Of a stretch of 64,000 nucleotides of DNA, positions 36,001 through 51,000 are shown piece by piece. Position 1 is the stretch's first letter. Every line of letters begins with the position of its first letter. The notes below the pieces were generated by a model that was given only the letters and a program-made list of their open reading frames with translations, did no database searches and had not been told where the DNA came from. The position numbers and the translations under genes were made by a program. Source of the DNA: Owenia fusiformis (taxonomy: Eukaryota; Annelida; Polychaeta; Sabellida; Oweniidae). The stretch spans positions 36,312,528 through 36,376,527 of the forward strand of contig CAIIXF020000012.1 in NCBI GenBank assembly GCA_903813345.2. Direction: 5' to 3'.

Positions 36001-39000
36001 TATTATACAAGTGCAATACTATAAACAAGGGTCATATTATACAAGTGCAATACTATAAACAAGGGTCATATTATACAAGTGCAATACTATAAACAAGGGT
36101 CATGGCATACAAGTGCAATACTATAAACAAGGGTCATGGCATATAAGTGCAATACTATAAACAAGGGTCATATTACACAAGTGCAATACTATAAACAAGG
36201 GTCATATTATACAAGTGCAATACTATAAACAAGGGTCATATTATACAAGTGCAATACTATAAACAAGGGTCATCATTCAAGTACAATATTTAAAGGAAAT
36301 GTTATTCAAGTGAACATTTCAATTCACCACAACATTTACTCAAATGATTCTATTCAAAACTACATAGAAGGAAGTTTTTTAACTAAAATGTAATATTACA
36401 CAAATGCAAAGGCTCATATAAACGTAGACTATTTAAGTGCATGTGAAAATCACTGGTTGAATTAGATATTCTAGATCACATAAATAAACCATGTGTTATA
36501 TACCAAATGATTTGCAATTTAATGGGCTTTAATAAGATGTATCATATATCAATTTAAGTTTGTGATGTCACAATTCACTGAAAACAGATTATGCTTGTTA
36601 ATAATGAAGAAGGCTACGAAAAAAGATGTTAAATGCGGTAATCTTAATGAGCAATAATAGCTCAAAAGTAAAAACTCTATAATTTGTTTCATATATACTT
36701 TTTAAGTACCGTAGATCATCTTGAGCATCCCATTTTTTCTCCAACTTATTTGTATAAAGTCATATAACCTAATATAAACTATCATTGGGATACCATCAAT
36801 GTACTTTGATTTATATACAGTGGTGGTATCAATATATTTCCAGACCTACAGAGTGTATAAATGTGTCAAAAAACAACGACTTATTTGTATAAAGTCATAT
36901 ATCCTATTATAAACTATCATTGGGATACCATCAATGTACTTTGATTTATATACAGTGGTGGTATCAATATATTTCCAGACCTACAGAGTGTATAAATGTG
37001 TCAAACAACGACTTATTTGTATAAAGTCATATATCCTATTATAAACTATCATTGGGATACCATCAATGTACTTTGATTTATATACAGTGGTGGTATCAAT
37101 GTATTTCCAGACATACAGAGTGCATAAATGTGTCAACCAACGACGCGTGATCGCCAAGGAGTATGGCAAGAAAGACCAACAGCTATATAGTATTCCGGTG
37201 GACTACCCTGTTAACTTTCAACTACTGGACAACAAAGGAAAATGTAAGTTTCATAATATCATTTTGATACATATTTCATACTCTAAAGAGATTACATGGG
37301 ATTGAAATGGTGGACTTTTCAATTTCAAGATATAGAGTATTGGGTTTATTCTTAAGCAAATATGTTTACAACCCTTGGTTCTCATTTTCTTGAGCTATAT
37401 ATATTATCCTCTGAATAAACTCCCTGTATCCAAAGCCTTCCATTGCATAACTGCTCTCATGAACTCATAACTGCTCATCAACTCATAATTGCTCATCAAC
37501 TCATAACTGCTCTCATCAACTCATAACTGCTCATTAACTGTTCATATTTCAGTTGGTAAACCAGTTCCTTTGACTCAACTACTAGAGAGCCACAAATTAC
37601 CGATTCAAGTGAGGTTTGACACAGAGACGTCGCGACCATTCTATTTGGGGCGATTCACGGATAAGATGGTTCCACTGGACAAGATGACCATCACCCTAAC
37701 AGACATAGTTTCCCAACGATACTTCGTCACAAATCCCATCTATAAATGTAAGTTAATTTTTCAGTTTTGCCAGTTTTTGCCATTTTACTACATTATACTG
37801 TACAATATGTGAGAGTTAATTTAATAAAATAAAATAAGACCTGTTAAACATAATTTAAATCCTAATTTGTGTCAATTGGATAATATTGCCATTTTTGTGT
37901 AAAATTCAGCAACTGGTTTTCTATGCTGCTCTGGGGATTCAAGAGCTTTAAAATGGATCATCAACACCTTTCAATAAAATAAAATATTGTAGCGGTAGCA
38001 CAATTTTTATATTCATTTATTTCATTAATTAATTTCATGTTCATTTCTCATATTTTTCATGGAACATTTAACATGGTTAAAAAGAACAGTCTTTTGCCAA
38101 TATTATAGTTTTTATTTCATGCAAAAAGGTGTTTTAGTTTTTGTGTAAGATTACTTTAAATAACTAGTGTAAATGGACATGTTTTTTTGATTTACCGGCC
38201 ACGCGCCATACATTCTTGTCATTTTCAGTTTACTCATGTTTTCTTTGGGTAAATAGCGAGATAAATACAAGATCATTAATTCTGGGAATTATTTGTTAAA
38301 ACAAGGCTGAATTGTTCTTTTTAACAGTTTTTACTTCATTGAAATTGGTGTAATATTTACAGAGATATCGTCATTTGAAAACATGTATTTTAAGTGCAGG
38401 TTTATGTTTCTTACGGCATTTAGCCGACTTTTTCACAAACGTTCTCACATAACAATTTGATTGACAGCTCGCGCTTTAGGTGTGTTACGTCTTTGATCTG
38501 ACAGATATGTTGACAGTGTAGCAAGTATTAAAACTCGTTGTCATAGTAGCCTTTCCTTATATGGAAAGAGATGTTCCGGAATCTTAACTTTCTCAGGATC
38601 GTTCCAGTGACGTTCAGTCCTGAGTTTGTATCTGAAGAGATAGGAGGTTGAATTTCTCCATTTTTATAAAGTCTCAAGTTTTAGTATTCTGCGAGCATCT
38701 CTGTGTTTGGATTATTACAATCATTCGATCATACTTAATTTGTACAAGTAGATTTATCATATACTGGATTTATAACTGGATTTATAATTGGATTAATACG
38801 TATTGGATTTAACGGATTATTGCCATGTCATACACACCTGCAAGGTAAATAAAGTTATTTGTTGTTTAATGTTCAAAAATCTAAATCATATCTTTTGTTC
38901 AGTTATTCTTCATACAGTAAATTACAATATCCATTAGTGACCATTAAGATACAAATTCCTTTCACGCACAAGATGTATCCACACATCATCTTTCCAGTGC

Positions 39001-42000
39001 CATTTATTGTTAAAGGGGTTTCCGCTCGGCCCAATTTATTCTTTCCAGTATTTATTATTTGGATCAATTTATTCCATATGGGTGAAAATTATTTCATTCA
39101 AAGTAACTCCCGCCACAATATTGTTACAGACAACATCACAGTAAACCTCAAGTACAGTCACAAAAAATAACATTTCGATAGCAATTTGAGAAATGTTATT
39201 TTGTATCACTCTTTCTAAATATTCCAAAACATTGTAACTGGAAGATCTCTAATGATTTACAGGAAAAAATGTTAGGGCAATTTTTCATCTTCTTGAATCA
39301 TACTTTAAACCTATACCTCTCTCCAAAACGCAATATGTGAACATAAATTATTTTTCCATTTTCATACGACTGAAGAGATAATAAATGCTTAAATATAGAT
39401 TTGACGTAGATATAAACGTTTTAAGCGTAAAATCAAAGCAGCATAACCATTAACTTAAAAAATAAAAATATACGTTGTCGGGATTCGAACCCGGACAGTC
39501 AAAGTGACAGGCCAGAACTCTACCACTGTACTAACCACCAACCAGGCATTACTTCATAAGTGCGCGTAATTTAGAGGGATTTATTTAAACTTCTTTTTAG
39601 TTAGTCACGTGACATTCTAAATTTAGAAATCTTCGAAGAAATTTGTTTACCGGCAAACCTCTGAGCAATTGAATGAACAATCGTCAAAATGACATCTTTA
39701 TCGTGAGTATTTCTTCACAGTATTTGCTCCATTTGTTCATTATTGTATATTTTCTCATTAAAGCATAAAATATTACCAGGGACCCCAGGAACAACCTAAG
39801 ATTGCGTTTCGAAGAGAGGCCCGACTTTAACATTCAGAACATTTACCTATTCTGTAACTTTAACCAATTTTGAAACATTTAGTCTGAAAATTCAAATGGC
39901 AGGTGATTTTAGACGATCATATCTTTCACCATGAGCACTTTCTGGGCATAAATGCAGTGGATTTTATTAAAACAATATGTTTTCTTTAAAGTAAAGTCCC
40001 CACAATAGTAAAATATCGAGCAACTCTCTGAAAAATTATGGATTAGGACCCCACCTTGTCACATTTTTAAAAATGTAAGGCTGATTTCCTATAAAGGGGA
40101 TCTTGTTTTTCTCAATTTAAATGTATCAAAAGTTTCTTCTACACTATATTATTCACGGGGACTTCACTTTTAAGAAAACATATTGTTTTAATAAGATCTA
40201 AAATCACTTGCAATATTGCACATGGACCTCTACAACAATGGAAACTAATATAATATAATATAATATAATATAATGTAATATAATATAATGTTATATACCT
40301 CAGGTATAATGGATCCAGAGAATATTGCAATAATCCCACTGAATGCAGAGATTGAAGTGAACGGAGCAATTTAATATCATATATAATAAAATATAATGTT
40401 CTACACCCCAGGTATAATGGATCCAGAGAATATTGCAATAATCCCACTGAATGCAGAGATTGAAGTTAATGTAGCAATATAATATAATATAATATAATAT
40501 AATAATTAATATAATATAATATAATAAAATATAATATAATGTTCTACACCTCAGGTATAATGGATCCAGAGAATATTGCAATAATCCCACTGAATGCAGA
40601 GATCGAAGTGAACGTAGCAGTTGGGTTCAAAGGTCAAACCAAACAAGATGATTTCACAGCTTACATGAAAGTCCTCGATGAAGTGGTTCAACATATTAAC
40701 TTTGATAGCTTCAATGGACAAAAAGGTAAATTGCCTCTTTTAAAGTATTTATTAGTTCTTGATAATATCTTCTATTTGGATTTGACAACTGTAACCCAAC
40801 AACAATCAACAACCCAAGTTCAACAAATAGAAACAGAGCTAGCGAGACATAAAATCATATGTTTTCACCTAATTTTATCCTAATCAGTTACACAATTTCT
40901 TCATTTGCACTATAATTGCTGCATGGTACACTTGTGTACAATATTGGACAAACACAATACACCTTATTTAATTGAATCACTGCAAACACTAGAAATATTG
41001 TTGTCATGAAGCTAGGACAGGTAGTTACTATCTTATTCTGAATTTTCATATGTTAGGTTGGCAGCCATACAACTACTTTCATTGTCTTGTCTGTTCTTAT
41101 TGATTAAAAAGGAGCTTAAATTCTACTTAAAGTTTTATCAATGGGTATAGAAAATGTATTACCAGCAATAATATGATCAAAGAAGACACAAAGTTGACAG
41201 TAGAAAATATTTTTTATCCAAGCATTGTTTGACTTTTGGTTTCGAAAAACTACATCCATTTTTGAAAGAGGATAATATCCTCAGCATTTCTCAAACAACT
41301 ACCGATGACTATCTTGGAAGACGTTATCAATGCCATCTATATGATTTTCATGGGAGGAGTGACTCCAATGCCATCTATATATTTTGAATCTGATTATTTT
41401 GTACTCAACTTCCAGTTAGTGGAACCATTTAAAGTTGAAACAAGGTTTTGACATTTTCAGATATTATGATGGTGCGGGATAAACAAGATATACTCGATGA
41501 AAAATCCACCCAGGCTCAACGCCCAGAGAACATCTATGAATGTCTAGAATACGTCAAACTCCCTGGTTTTTCACGTCCTTATGAATACACAAACATAATA
41601 CCATCAACAGAGCATAATTACAAATCTGAGGCAAGACCCAAAAGTATGCAAAGTTCTGCTATGGTAACAGAGTTGACGAAATTGATGTTGAGGAAAGAGG
41701 AAGATCAACCAATTGTGACATCGGGGCCTTCCATACCCCCGAGAAGCCCGGGTCAGATCACACCTGGTCCTCCCCCACCTACGAGACCTAAACCCTCATT
41801 CAAAATAAAAAAGGACAGTGATACAAAGAGAACATCAGAAGTTGTTAAAGTTGATCAAGTAGCTGAAAAGACTACCGCAGTCAGCCCCCAACCAGAATCA
41901 CATGTTCCCAAAAGCCCTGCTAGTAGTGCATCAAGCATTACATACACAAAAACTCAATCGGACAATTCTAAACAGGGTGCAATAGGCCAGACATATGGCC

Positions 42001-45000
42001 CTGATGAACCCATACCTATAGACCAGGTCCCAAGAAACCTATCCCCTCTTACAGTAGAGCAGGTCGGACATTGTCTCCAACAACTCAAGCTTGGAAAATA
42101 TAAAAATGTTTTCGCGGAGAATCTTATTGATGGCAAGTTAATGATGTCGTTAGATCCTGACATGTTAGGGTCAGAGTTCAAAATGGGAAAAATTGAAGTT
42201 TTGCGACAGAACCAGTTCATAAAAGATGGATGGCGTCCTAAGGGGACTACTAGTACCACCTTATAGACTTACAAACTCAAATGTTTTCAAACTGCTCTAT
42301 GACTTAAGTAGTTCATAAAAGATGGATGGCGTCCTAAGGGGAATACTAGTACCACCTTATAGACTTACAAACTCAAATGTTTTCAAACTGCTCTATGACT
42401 TAAGTAGTTCATAAAAGATGGATGGCGTCCTAAGGGGAATACTAGTACCACCTTATAGACTTACAAACTCAAATGTTTTCAAACTGCTCTATGACTTAAG
42501 TAGTTCATAAAAGATGGATGGCGTCCTAAGGGGAATACTAGTACCACCTTATAGACTTACAAACTCAAATGTTTTCAAACTGCTCTATGACTTAAGTAGT
42601 TCATAAAAGATGGATGGCGTCCTAAGGGGAATACTAGTACCACCTTATAGACTTACAAAAACTCAAATGTTCCCAAACTGCTCTATGTACAAAATATATG
42701 AACTATAATTGGAAAATGTAACCTTGCCGATATAGGAAAAGGTAACCTTGCCGATATAACAAATGTAAGTTCAATAAGTATTGCAACTGTGTATAGTTCA
42801 ATAAGTATTGCAACTGTGTATAGTTCAATAAGTATTGCAACTGTGTATAGTTCAATAAGTATTGCAACTGTGTATAGTTCAATAAGTATTGCAACTGTAT
42901 ATAGTTCAATAAGTATTGCAACTGTGTATAGTTCAATAAGTATTGCAACTGTGTATAGTTCAATAAGTATTGCAACTGTGTATAGTTCAATAAGTATTGC
43001 AACTGTGTATAGTTCAATAAGTATTGCAACTGTGTACCATAGTAGCAATAGCTTTGTCAATACTAACTTGATTGTCAGGAAACTTTACTAGAATAAGGTC
43101 AGATATATAATATATGTTCCTTATGTTTTGAAAGTTTCATGAAGAAAAAAGCAAGAGAACAAAACTTATAGTAAAATTAGCAATACTTATTGAACACCCT
43201 GTACATATTGAAACAGTATTTCAAGAAAAGAATTTATTATACAATTTTTGCTTTTATTTTTCTTTACTTGTTCCATAAGTCAATTCAAATATTTATGCCT
43301 TTATGACGCTCTCTAATATTTATCAACATTTCTGGCTATACCGATGCCATCTTTATTATCATTGTAAACATGCCCTCAAAACCAGCAAACAACAATTTTA
43401 CAAAGAATTTCCACAAAGTATGGGTATAATGATTTCACCTACTTGTATACCCAGTATTGTGACCATTGGTTTTCACAAAAATCCCATTCCCGAATTCTGA
43501 ATTTAAGAGCAAAATATGATAACCTCAACTAGACAAAAATGATTCATGAAATTAAAAAGTATTTCCCATTTGAAATAAATAACAATCCACTTCCAAAAAA
43601 CGTTAAATCCACAACTTCTTTGATTAATTAATGATTATATAATAAATGATTATCAATACATACCTCCATTTCTTTCAGACGATACATCAAAGAATCTAGT
43701 TGGGGTGTGTCATAAAGAGCCTTGGCCTCATTTTGAATCATATCGTCATGTTCCAAACGGTTGAATTCTTGAGCTGTGTCAGAGATGATGTCATGTAGAA
43801 TCATATCACTAATGATGTCAGCATTCACTTCTACCTGGAAATAAATAGTAAAACATGACATCATTGGCGATAAATGTGACAGCTCATCCTTGATATATGT
43901 GATAATTTTTCCTTGAAACATGATTATATGCATTGCATTGAGTACCAGAAGTTTCATTGGTATGAACGCATCATTTTCTTTGCATTTTTGAGAAAAATAG
44001 CATGATCCTCAATAGTGGACATAGTAATTCGGATCCCATCCCATAATGCATACATGTTAAACCACAGGAACATATTGCAATTCAAGCTAATTAAACACTG
44101 ACTTCCTGACTGAGATATTTACATATAATTTATTATTCCATCCCCACATGTTGGTAAATACATATGAGTATATATGAGCTACATGTATGTGAATACAGGA
44201 TGCAAGGTGGCTATATCTAATAGGCTATAAATAGAGAATACCTATAATTAAACTAGAAAAACAGTAACTCCACGGAGTAGCAAATCCCACCGAACGGCAG
44301 TTGAGTTACCAAAGATTACGAAAATGAAAATGAAAAATGGCAGCCATTCTGAGGATCAGCCGCCATCTTAAAATTTTTTTCTCGAACAGAGCTACTGTGT
44401 TTCTAGGCATCAGCATATAAAATTTGAACCAAATCTGTTCACTGGTATTTGACTTATCAAAGATTACGTTTTTTCTTATGAAAAATGGCTACCATTTTGA
44501 AATTCAGCCGCCATCTTGAAAAAATTTTCTCGAACAGATCTATTGTGTCCCTAGGAATCATCATATAAAAAATGAGCCAAATCTGTTCACTGGTTTTTGA
44601 GTTATCAAAGATTACGTTTTTTACGAAAAATGGCGTCCATTTTAAAATTCAGCCACCATCTTGAAAATTCTTTCTCGAACAGATCTCCTTTGTCCCTAGG
44701 CATCATCATATAAAATTTGAGCCAAATCCGTTCACTGGTATTTGAGTTATCAAAGATTACCTTTTTTTACGAAAAATGGCCGCCATTTTGAATATCAAGC
44801 CGCCATCTTGAAAATTCTTTCTTGAACAGATCTATTGTGTCCCTAGGCATTATCATATAAAATTTTTGCCAAATCCATTCACTGGGATTTGAGTTATCAA
44901 AGATTACCTTTTTTACGAAAAATCTTGAAAATTCTTTCTTGAACAGATCTATTGTGTCCCTAGGCATTATCATATAAAATTTGAGCCGAATCCGTTCGCT

Positions 45001-48000
45001 GGTATTTGAGTTATCAAAGATTAAGTTTTTTTACTAAAAATGGCCACCATTTTGAAATCTAGCCGCCATCTTGAAAATTTTTACTCGAACATATCTACTG
45101 TGTCCCTAGGCATCAGCATATAAAATTTGAACCAAATCCGCAAACTAGTATTTGAGTTATTAAAGATTACATTTTTTACGAAAAATGGCGGCCATTTTGA
45201 ATTCAGTGGCCATATTGAAAATTCCTTCTCGAGCAGAGGTCCTACACCAATAAGGCATAAGTCTATAAAATTTGAATCAAATCCGTGAAACGGTATTTGA
45301 GTTATCGCCCGGACAAACAGACGGACGGACGGACGAACGGACGAACGGACGGACGGACGGACGGACGGCTTTCCTATATCCCTCACGAACTTCGTTCGGT
45401 GGGATAAATATACAATGGAATTTATGATACATTTGCTCAAATTGCTGTTAGGTACTTGCTCATTGCATAAATTTAATTTGGTAATTCATGGATTTCTTAC
45501 AATGTCTTACATTATATCACATATTTCTATATGTCACATACTGTACTACATTATGTTACACACTTTTACATTCACATATATACGATCCCTGGCTTGCTAA
45601 TTTCATCTTTTTTTCCCTAAACAATATTAATTTTAGCAATAATTACAAATTCATCAAACCTTTACTAATAGGAAGCCTTCCCACACATCAATTATGACAA
45701 CAAAAGTAACCACAAACAATGTCATAAAAAGTATATAATAATATAAAATGCAAGTTTATTAAATAGATTTATCATCAACTACTGAAACGTTTTAAAGGTA
45801 AGATTTAAATATATTTCTGTATTAGCAAATTTTTAATTGTAATATAATATCATAATTAATTATCAATTTACAAATCTGATAATGATAATTGGCACTTACT
45901 TTCAAAACTGAGATGTCATTATAATTTCATTAATTATTCGGTTTAAGTTTCATGTTCAGTGATTAATTCATTTAATTAATTAACATTTTACTCTTTTTCT
46001 GAATACTATTTTTGACTAAAATATTCTTTTCTGAAGGATTCTTAAATTCACAATGAAGAAATTGCAATTTTCATTCATGTGTAATGCAGTATATATAGAT
46101 GTTTTATAAATCAACACATGTTTCAGCTTATGTGATACAGGAAATATTCCGTTCTGGTAACAATGTATCACCACTCGAGCTTCGCTTTTCTGGATGATCA
46201 AGTCATGTTAATTCATCAAAATTTACATTTTTTCATGAAGATCATGGCCATTTTGAATTTAATGGCCATCTTGAATTTTTCCTGAGGAGAGGTCCTATTT
46301 CCCAAAGGCCTCAGCATATCCAATTTGAATTAAATGTGTTGATTAAGAAAAACTTTCATCTGTCCATGTGTATTTGAGTTATTGTCCAGAGTCAGCTCTT
46401 TAACCCCCACCCCCCCCCCAAACTTATTTTAATGGGACTATAAAAATAATCACATTTTAGATTGATTATCAGATAAGATGCAGCTAAGGTTCCATTGCAT
46501 TCCACTGTTCAGTGCGCATTGTACTTTACTGGTCCTCAACATTAGCAGGTATCACTACTGCATATGCTTTTAGATTGTTTATCAGATAAGATGCAGCCAA
46601 GGTTCCATTGCATTTTATTGTTCAGTGCGCAGTTTGTACTTTACTGGTCCTCAACATTAGCAGGTATCACTACTGCATATGCTTTTAGATTGATTATCAG
46701 ATAAGATGCAGCCAAGGTTCCATTGCATTTTATTGTTCAGTGCGCAGTTTGTACTATACTGGTTCTCAACATTAGCGGGTATCACTACTGCATATGCTTT
46801 TAGATTGATTATCAGATAAGATGCAGCCAAGGTTCCATTGCATTTTATTGTTCAGTGCGCAGTTTGTACTTTACTGGTCCTCAACATTAGCAGGTATCAC
46901 TACTGCATATGCTTTTAGATTGATTATCAGATAAGATGCAGCCAAGGTTCCATTGCATTTTATTGTTCAGCGCGCAGTTTGTACTTTACTGGTCCTCAAC
47001 ATTAGCAGGTATCACTACTGCATATGCTTTTAGATTGATTATCAGATAAGATGCAGCAAAGGTTCCATTGCATTTTATTGTTCAGTGCGCAGTTTGTACT
47101 TTACTGGTCCTCAACATTAGCAGGTATCACTACTGCATATGCTTTTAGATTGATTATCAGATAAGATGCAGCCAAGGTTCCATTGCATTTTATTGTTCAG
47201 TGCGCAGTTTGTACTTTACTGGTCCTCAACATTAGCAGGTATCACTACTGCATATGCTTTTAGATTGTTTATCAGATAAGATGCAGCCAAGGTTCCATTG
47301 CATTTTATTGTTCAGTGCGCAGTTTGTACTTTACTGGTCCTCAACATTAGCAGGTATGTAAAAGTTATGTAAAATCAAAAAAAGACTAATTGAACAAGAG
47401 TCTCAATTTGAACTTTGAGATTTATGACCAAATCTACTTTTTACATGTTGGACAAAACCATAAATATTTTTTATATATCAAATCTGAAAAATGGTACCAG
47501 GTTTTCTGGTTTTAACAACCTTTTATTGTTACACCAATAGCTATTCAAAGTTATTTCAAAATATGCACACACTCATTTCATATAAATGACCAGGGCATCA
47601 TCGAAAAGATATTCTGGAATAATTAGTGATGTAAAAAACTTGTTAAACTTACAACTTGTATCACAAACTTAGTACTTGATATTAAAAAGCACAGAAGTTG
47701 TTAACAATTTGTTAATTTTACAAACTAATATTACTTGATATTAGGGTTGTGTGAATCTGGAAGAGAGTTTAAAAAGAATGGAAAAGTTTGGGATTGTTTG
47801 AAAGAGAGTTCAAAATGTCCCAACAACTATGAATGCAAAGCTGTTATCTCACAGAATCACCAGGCTGTATGCTGCAAAAGTAAGAGAGATCGCTTTCAAT
47901 TAGTTTCAAATGTTTTAATTAGTAAAAGAGAAGGCACAAAACACAACTGCAAGATATAAAACCTTGATGTATGATGCTTAAACTAAAACTTGGAGGGTAC

Positions 48001-51000
48001 AAGTACCATAGCAACCTTTTTTTCAGAAATGTTATATGACAAAAAATGTGATTACTTTGAAATTATCTTTTGGTACAATAAAAAGTGAAGTAGTAATACA
48101 CGTGTATGCTGCAAAAGTAAGAAATAGCACATCAAATCTTTTAAAGGCTCAATTAGAAACACATGGGACACTAACCATAATCCATTGCCATGGTGACAGG
48201 TGTTGCCCAAAATACAACAAACCGACTTGATGTATCACAATAACAATACATATAGAGTGGAATTATGGCTAAATTAAAAAATGTAAAGAAGTCATTCACT
48301 GCCATGGAAACCAATATTGCCTAAAATGTGCTTTATGAAAATCTGTTAAAAATCATTTCAGAAACATGCTCCATCGATGGGACCATTTTGCAAATTGGTA
48401 AACGCACAAAAGGACGTAACAAATGTGAGAAAAACTGTAGGTGCACAGTGAAAGGTCTCAAATGTGCTAGGTTGAATTCAAAGAAATGTAGCGAATGTAT
48501 GATTGATGGTGAACTGCATTATGTAGTAAATCTCCTGTATGAGAACAAGACACATAAGTGTGAATGTGATCAAGTGACAAACTCTGCAATATGTAAAGGT
48601 AACTTATATTAGCCAATTACAATTAATAACAGGTTTAAAAGGTACTTACCTTTTGAAAACTCATTTGTATATAATTTTTATTCATTGATTTTTGAGTAAA
48701 ATACAGAAAATATTGTGATTGGCTTGGCTGGGGAATTTGAGTGTATGATTATCAAAATGACATTTTAGTTAATGTCTGGCCAAAGTGGACAAACTGGGGC
48801 ATTTGGGGTTTATGATAATATAAATCACATTTAAGTTAATGTATCGCTAAAGTGGACAAACTTGGGACATTGGGGTTTATGATAATATAAATCACATTTT
48901 AGTTAATATATCGCCAAAGTGGACAAACTTGGGACATTGGGGTTTATGATAATATGAATCACATTTTAGTTAATATCTGGCCAAAGTGGACAAACTGGGG
49001 ACCTTGGGGTTTATGATAATATGAATCACATTTAAGTTTTTTATTGTATCGCTAAAGTGGACAAACTTGGGACATTGGGGTTTATGATAATATAAATCAC
49101 ATTTTAGTTAATATATCGCCAAAGTGGACAAACTTGGGACATTGGGGTTTATGATAATATGAATCACATTTTAGTTAATATATCGCCAAAGTGGACAAAC
49201 TTGGGACATTGGGGTTTATGATAATATGAATCACATTTTAGTTAATATCTGGCCAAAGTGGACAAACTGGGGACCTTGGAGTTTATGACAACATGAATTA
49301 CATTTAAGTTTTTTAATGTCTGGCTAAAGTGGAAAAACTTGGGACATTGGAGTTTATGATAATATGAATCACATTTAAGTTAATGTCTGGCCAAAGTGGA
49401 CAAACTGGGGACATTGGAGTTTATGATTATATGGATCACATTTTAGTTAATGTCTGGCCAAAGTGGACAAACTGGGGACATTGGAGTTTATGATAATATG
49501 AATCACATTTTAGTTAATGTATGGCCAAAGTGGAAAAACTTGGGACATTGGAGTTTATGATAATATGAATCACATTTAAGTTAATGTCTGGCCAAAGTGG
49601 ACAAATTTGGGACATTGGAGTGTATGACAACATGAATTACATTTAAGTTTTTTAATGTCTGGCTAAAGTGGAAAAACTTGGGACATTGGAGTTTATGATA
49701 ATATGAATCACATTTTAGTTAATGTATGGCCAAAGTGGACAAACTGGGGACATTGGAGTTTATGATTATATGGATCACATTTTAGTTTATGTATGGCCAA
49801 AGTGGACAAACTGGGGACATTGGGGTTTATGATAATATGAATCACATTTTAGTTAATGTATGGCCAAAGTGGACAAACTGGGGACATTGGAGTGTATGTA
49901 GCTCTGACCCTGAGGAATGTGGAAAAACAGTCAGACATCGAATGTGTGTTGACAACAAGGGACTACTGAAGGAAGATGATAATTGCTTTGGAGATAATCA
50001 CCAATCTACAGATTGCTGTACACGTAAGTAATTCAGAAAAATATTAAAAGCAGTAAGGGTCATCTTTAGCCACACAGATGTTGTTGGAGATTTCAAAGTT
50101 ACAATTTGGTGGACAATGCCGTAACAAATATATCTATAACTCCTGGAAAGAAGGACATTGTACAAGTATATGCTACATTAACATTTATTATTCTGGGGAT
50201 ACAATGATCAATTTTGCTTCGTGCAATATATCAATAATTAAGATTTTTGTTAACTCAGCTGATCTCGACTTGATTGCAAAAGATGGTTGGCAGAAAATAA
50301 CAAACACTGTCAGTAACCGCAGAAAGAAACGAGGATTGAAAAAAGATCCAAGGACCAAAGTAAAAGAAAGAGAACATTTTTCCTGGATGGTGTCTCTGTC
50401 AATACCTGAGTTTAATAAGGACAATACTATTAACCCAAGTGATCATGTATGTGGGGGTTCCATCCTGAACAAGCACTGGATAATGACTGCAGCACATTGT
50501 GTGTGTTATAAGTCTTGCTGTGATCACAATAATAAAATTAGGTAAATACAAACATATGATATTTATTTTTTCATATATACATAGATTACTATACATTTTT
50601 GATTTTAGGGTACATGATGTTAGCAAATGTATAAGATTAGTGTTATTTCCTCATTGAAATAAACATTTTATTTCAATTTTGTATTGATATCCTCTTTATT
50701 TTAAGTGTTTACATGTATATGTATATTCGTATGCAAAATAATTGTTTTAGTTGTGATATCACAAACTGGAAAGTAAATACAGGAATATTGATATTGGACA
50801 AATTTACGGGGAACCACACACATAAAGTTGTAGAGGTAATGGTACTTTTAATACAAATTATTTAGTAGTGCTATCAATTTATCATTAATGCAAATATATT
50901 TTACAGCAAGTAGATAATACACATATGTTTATTTATAGAACACACCAAAACCTGCCCATTCCACTTTTATATAAAATTTTGATTAAAGGTTATCATCCAT

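Noticed and set aside
37988-38860. Possible solo LTR starting TGTAGCGG with an internal AATAAA
   Set aside because: I could not find a matching CA end, target duplication or second LTR, and no gag/pol fragment lies nearby.
42789-43036. CRISPR-like regular repeats
   Set aside because: Units are contiguous without unique spacers and the genome is eukaryotic, so this is a satellite. The same applies to 35485-36275.
42683-43091. Three overlapping 100-125-codon frames on both strands
   Set aside because: 27-bp satellite lacking stops in several frames; artefact.
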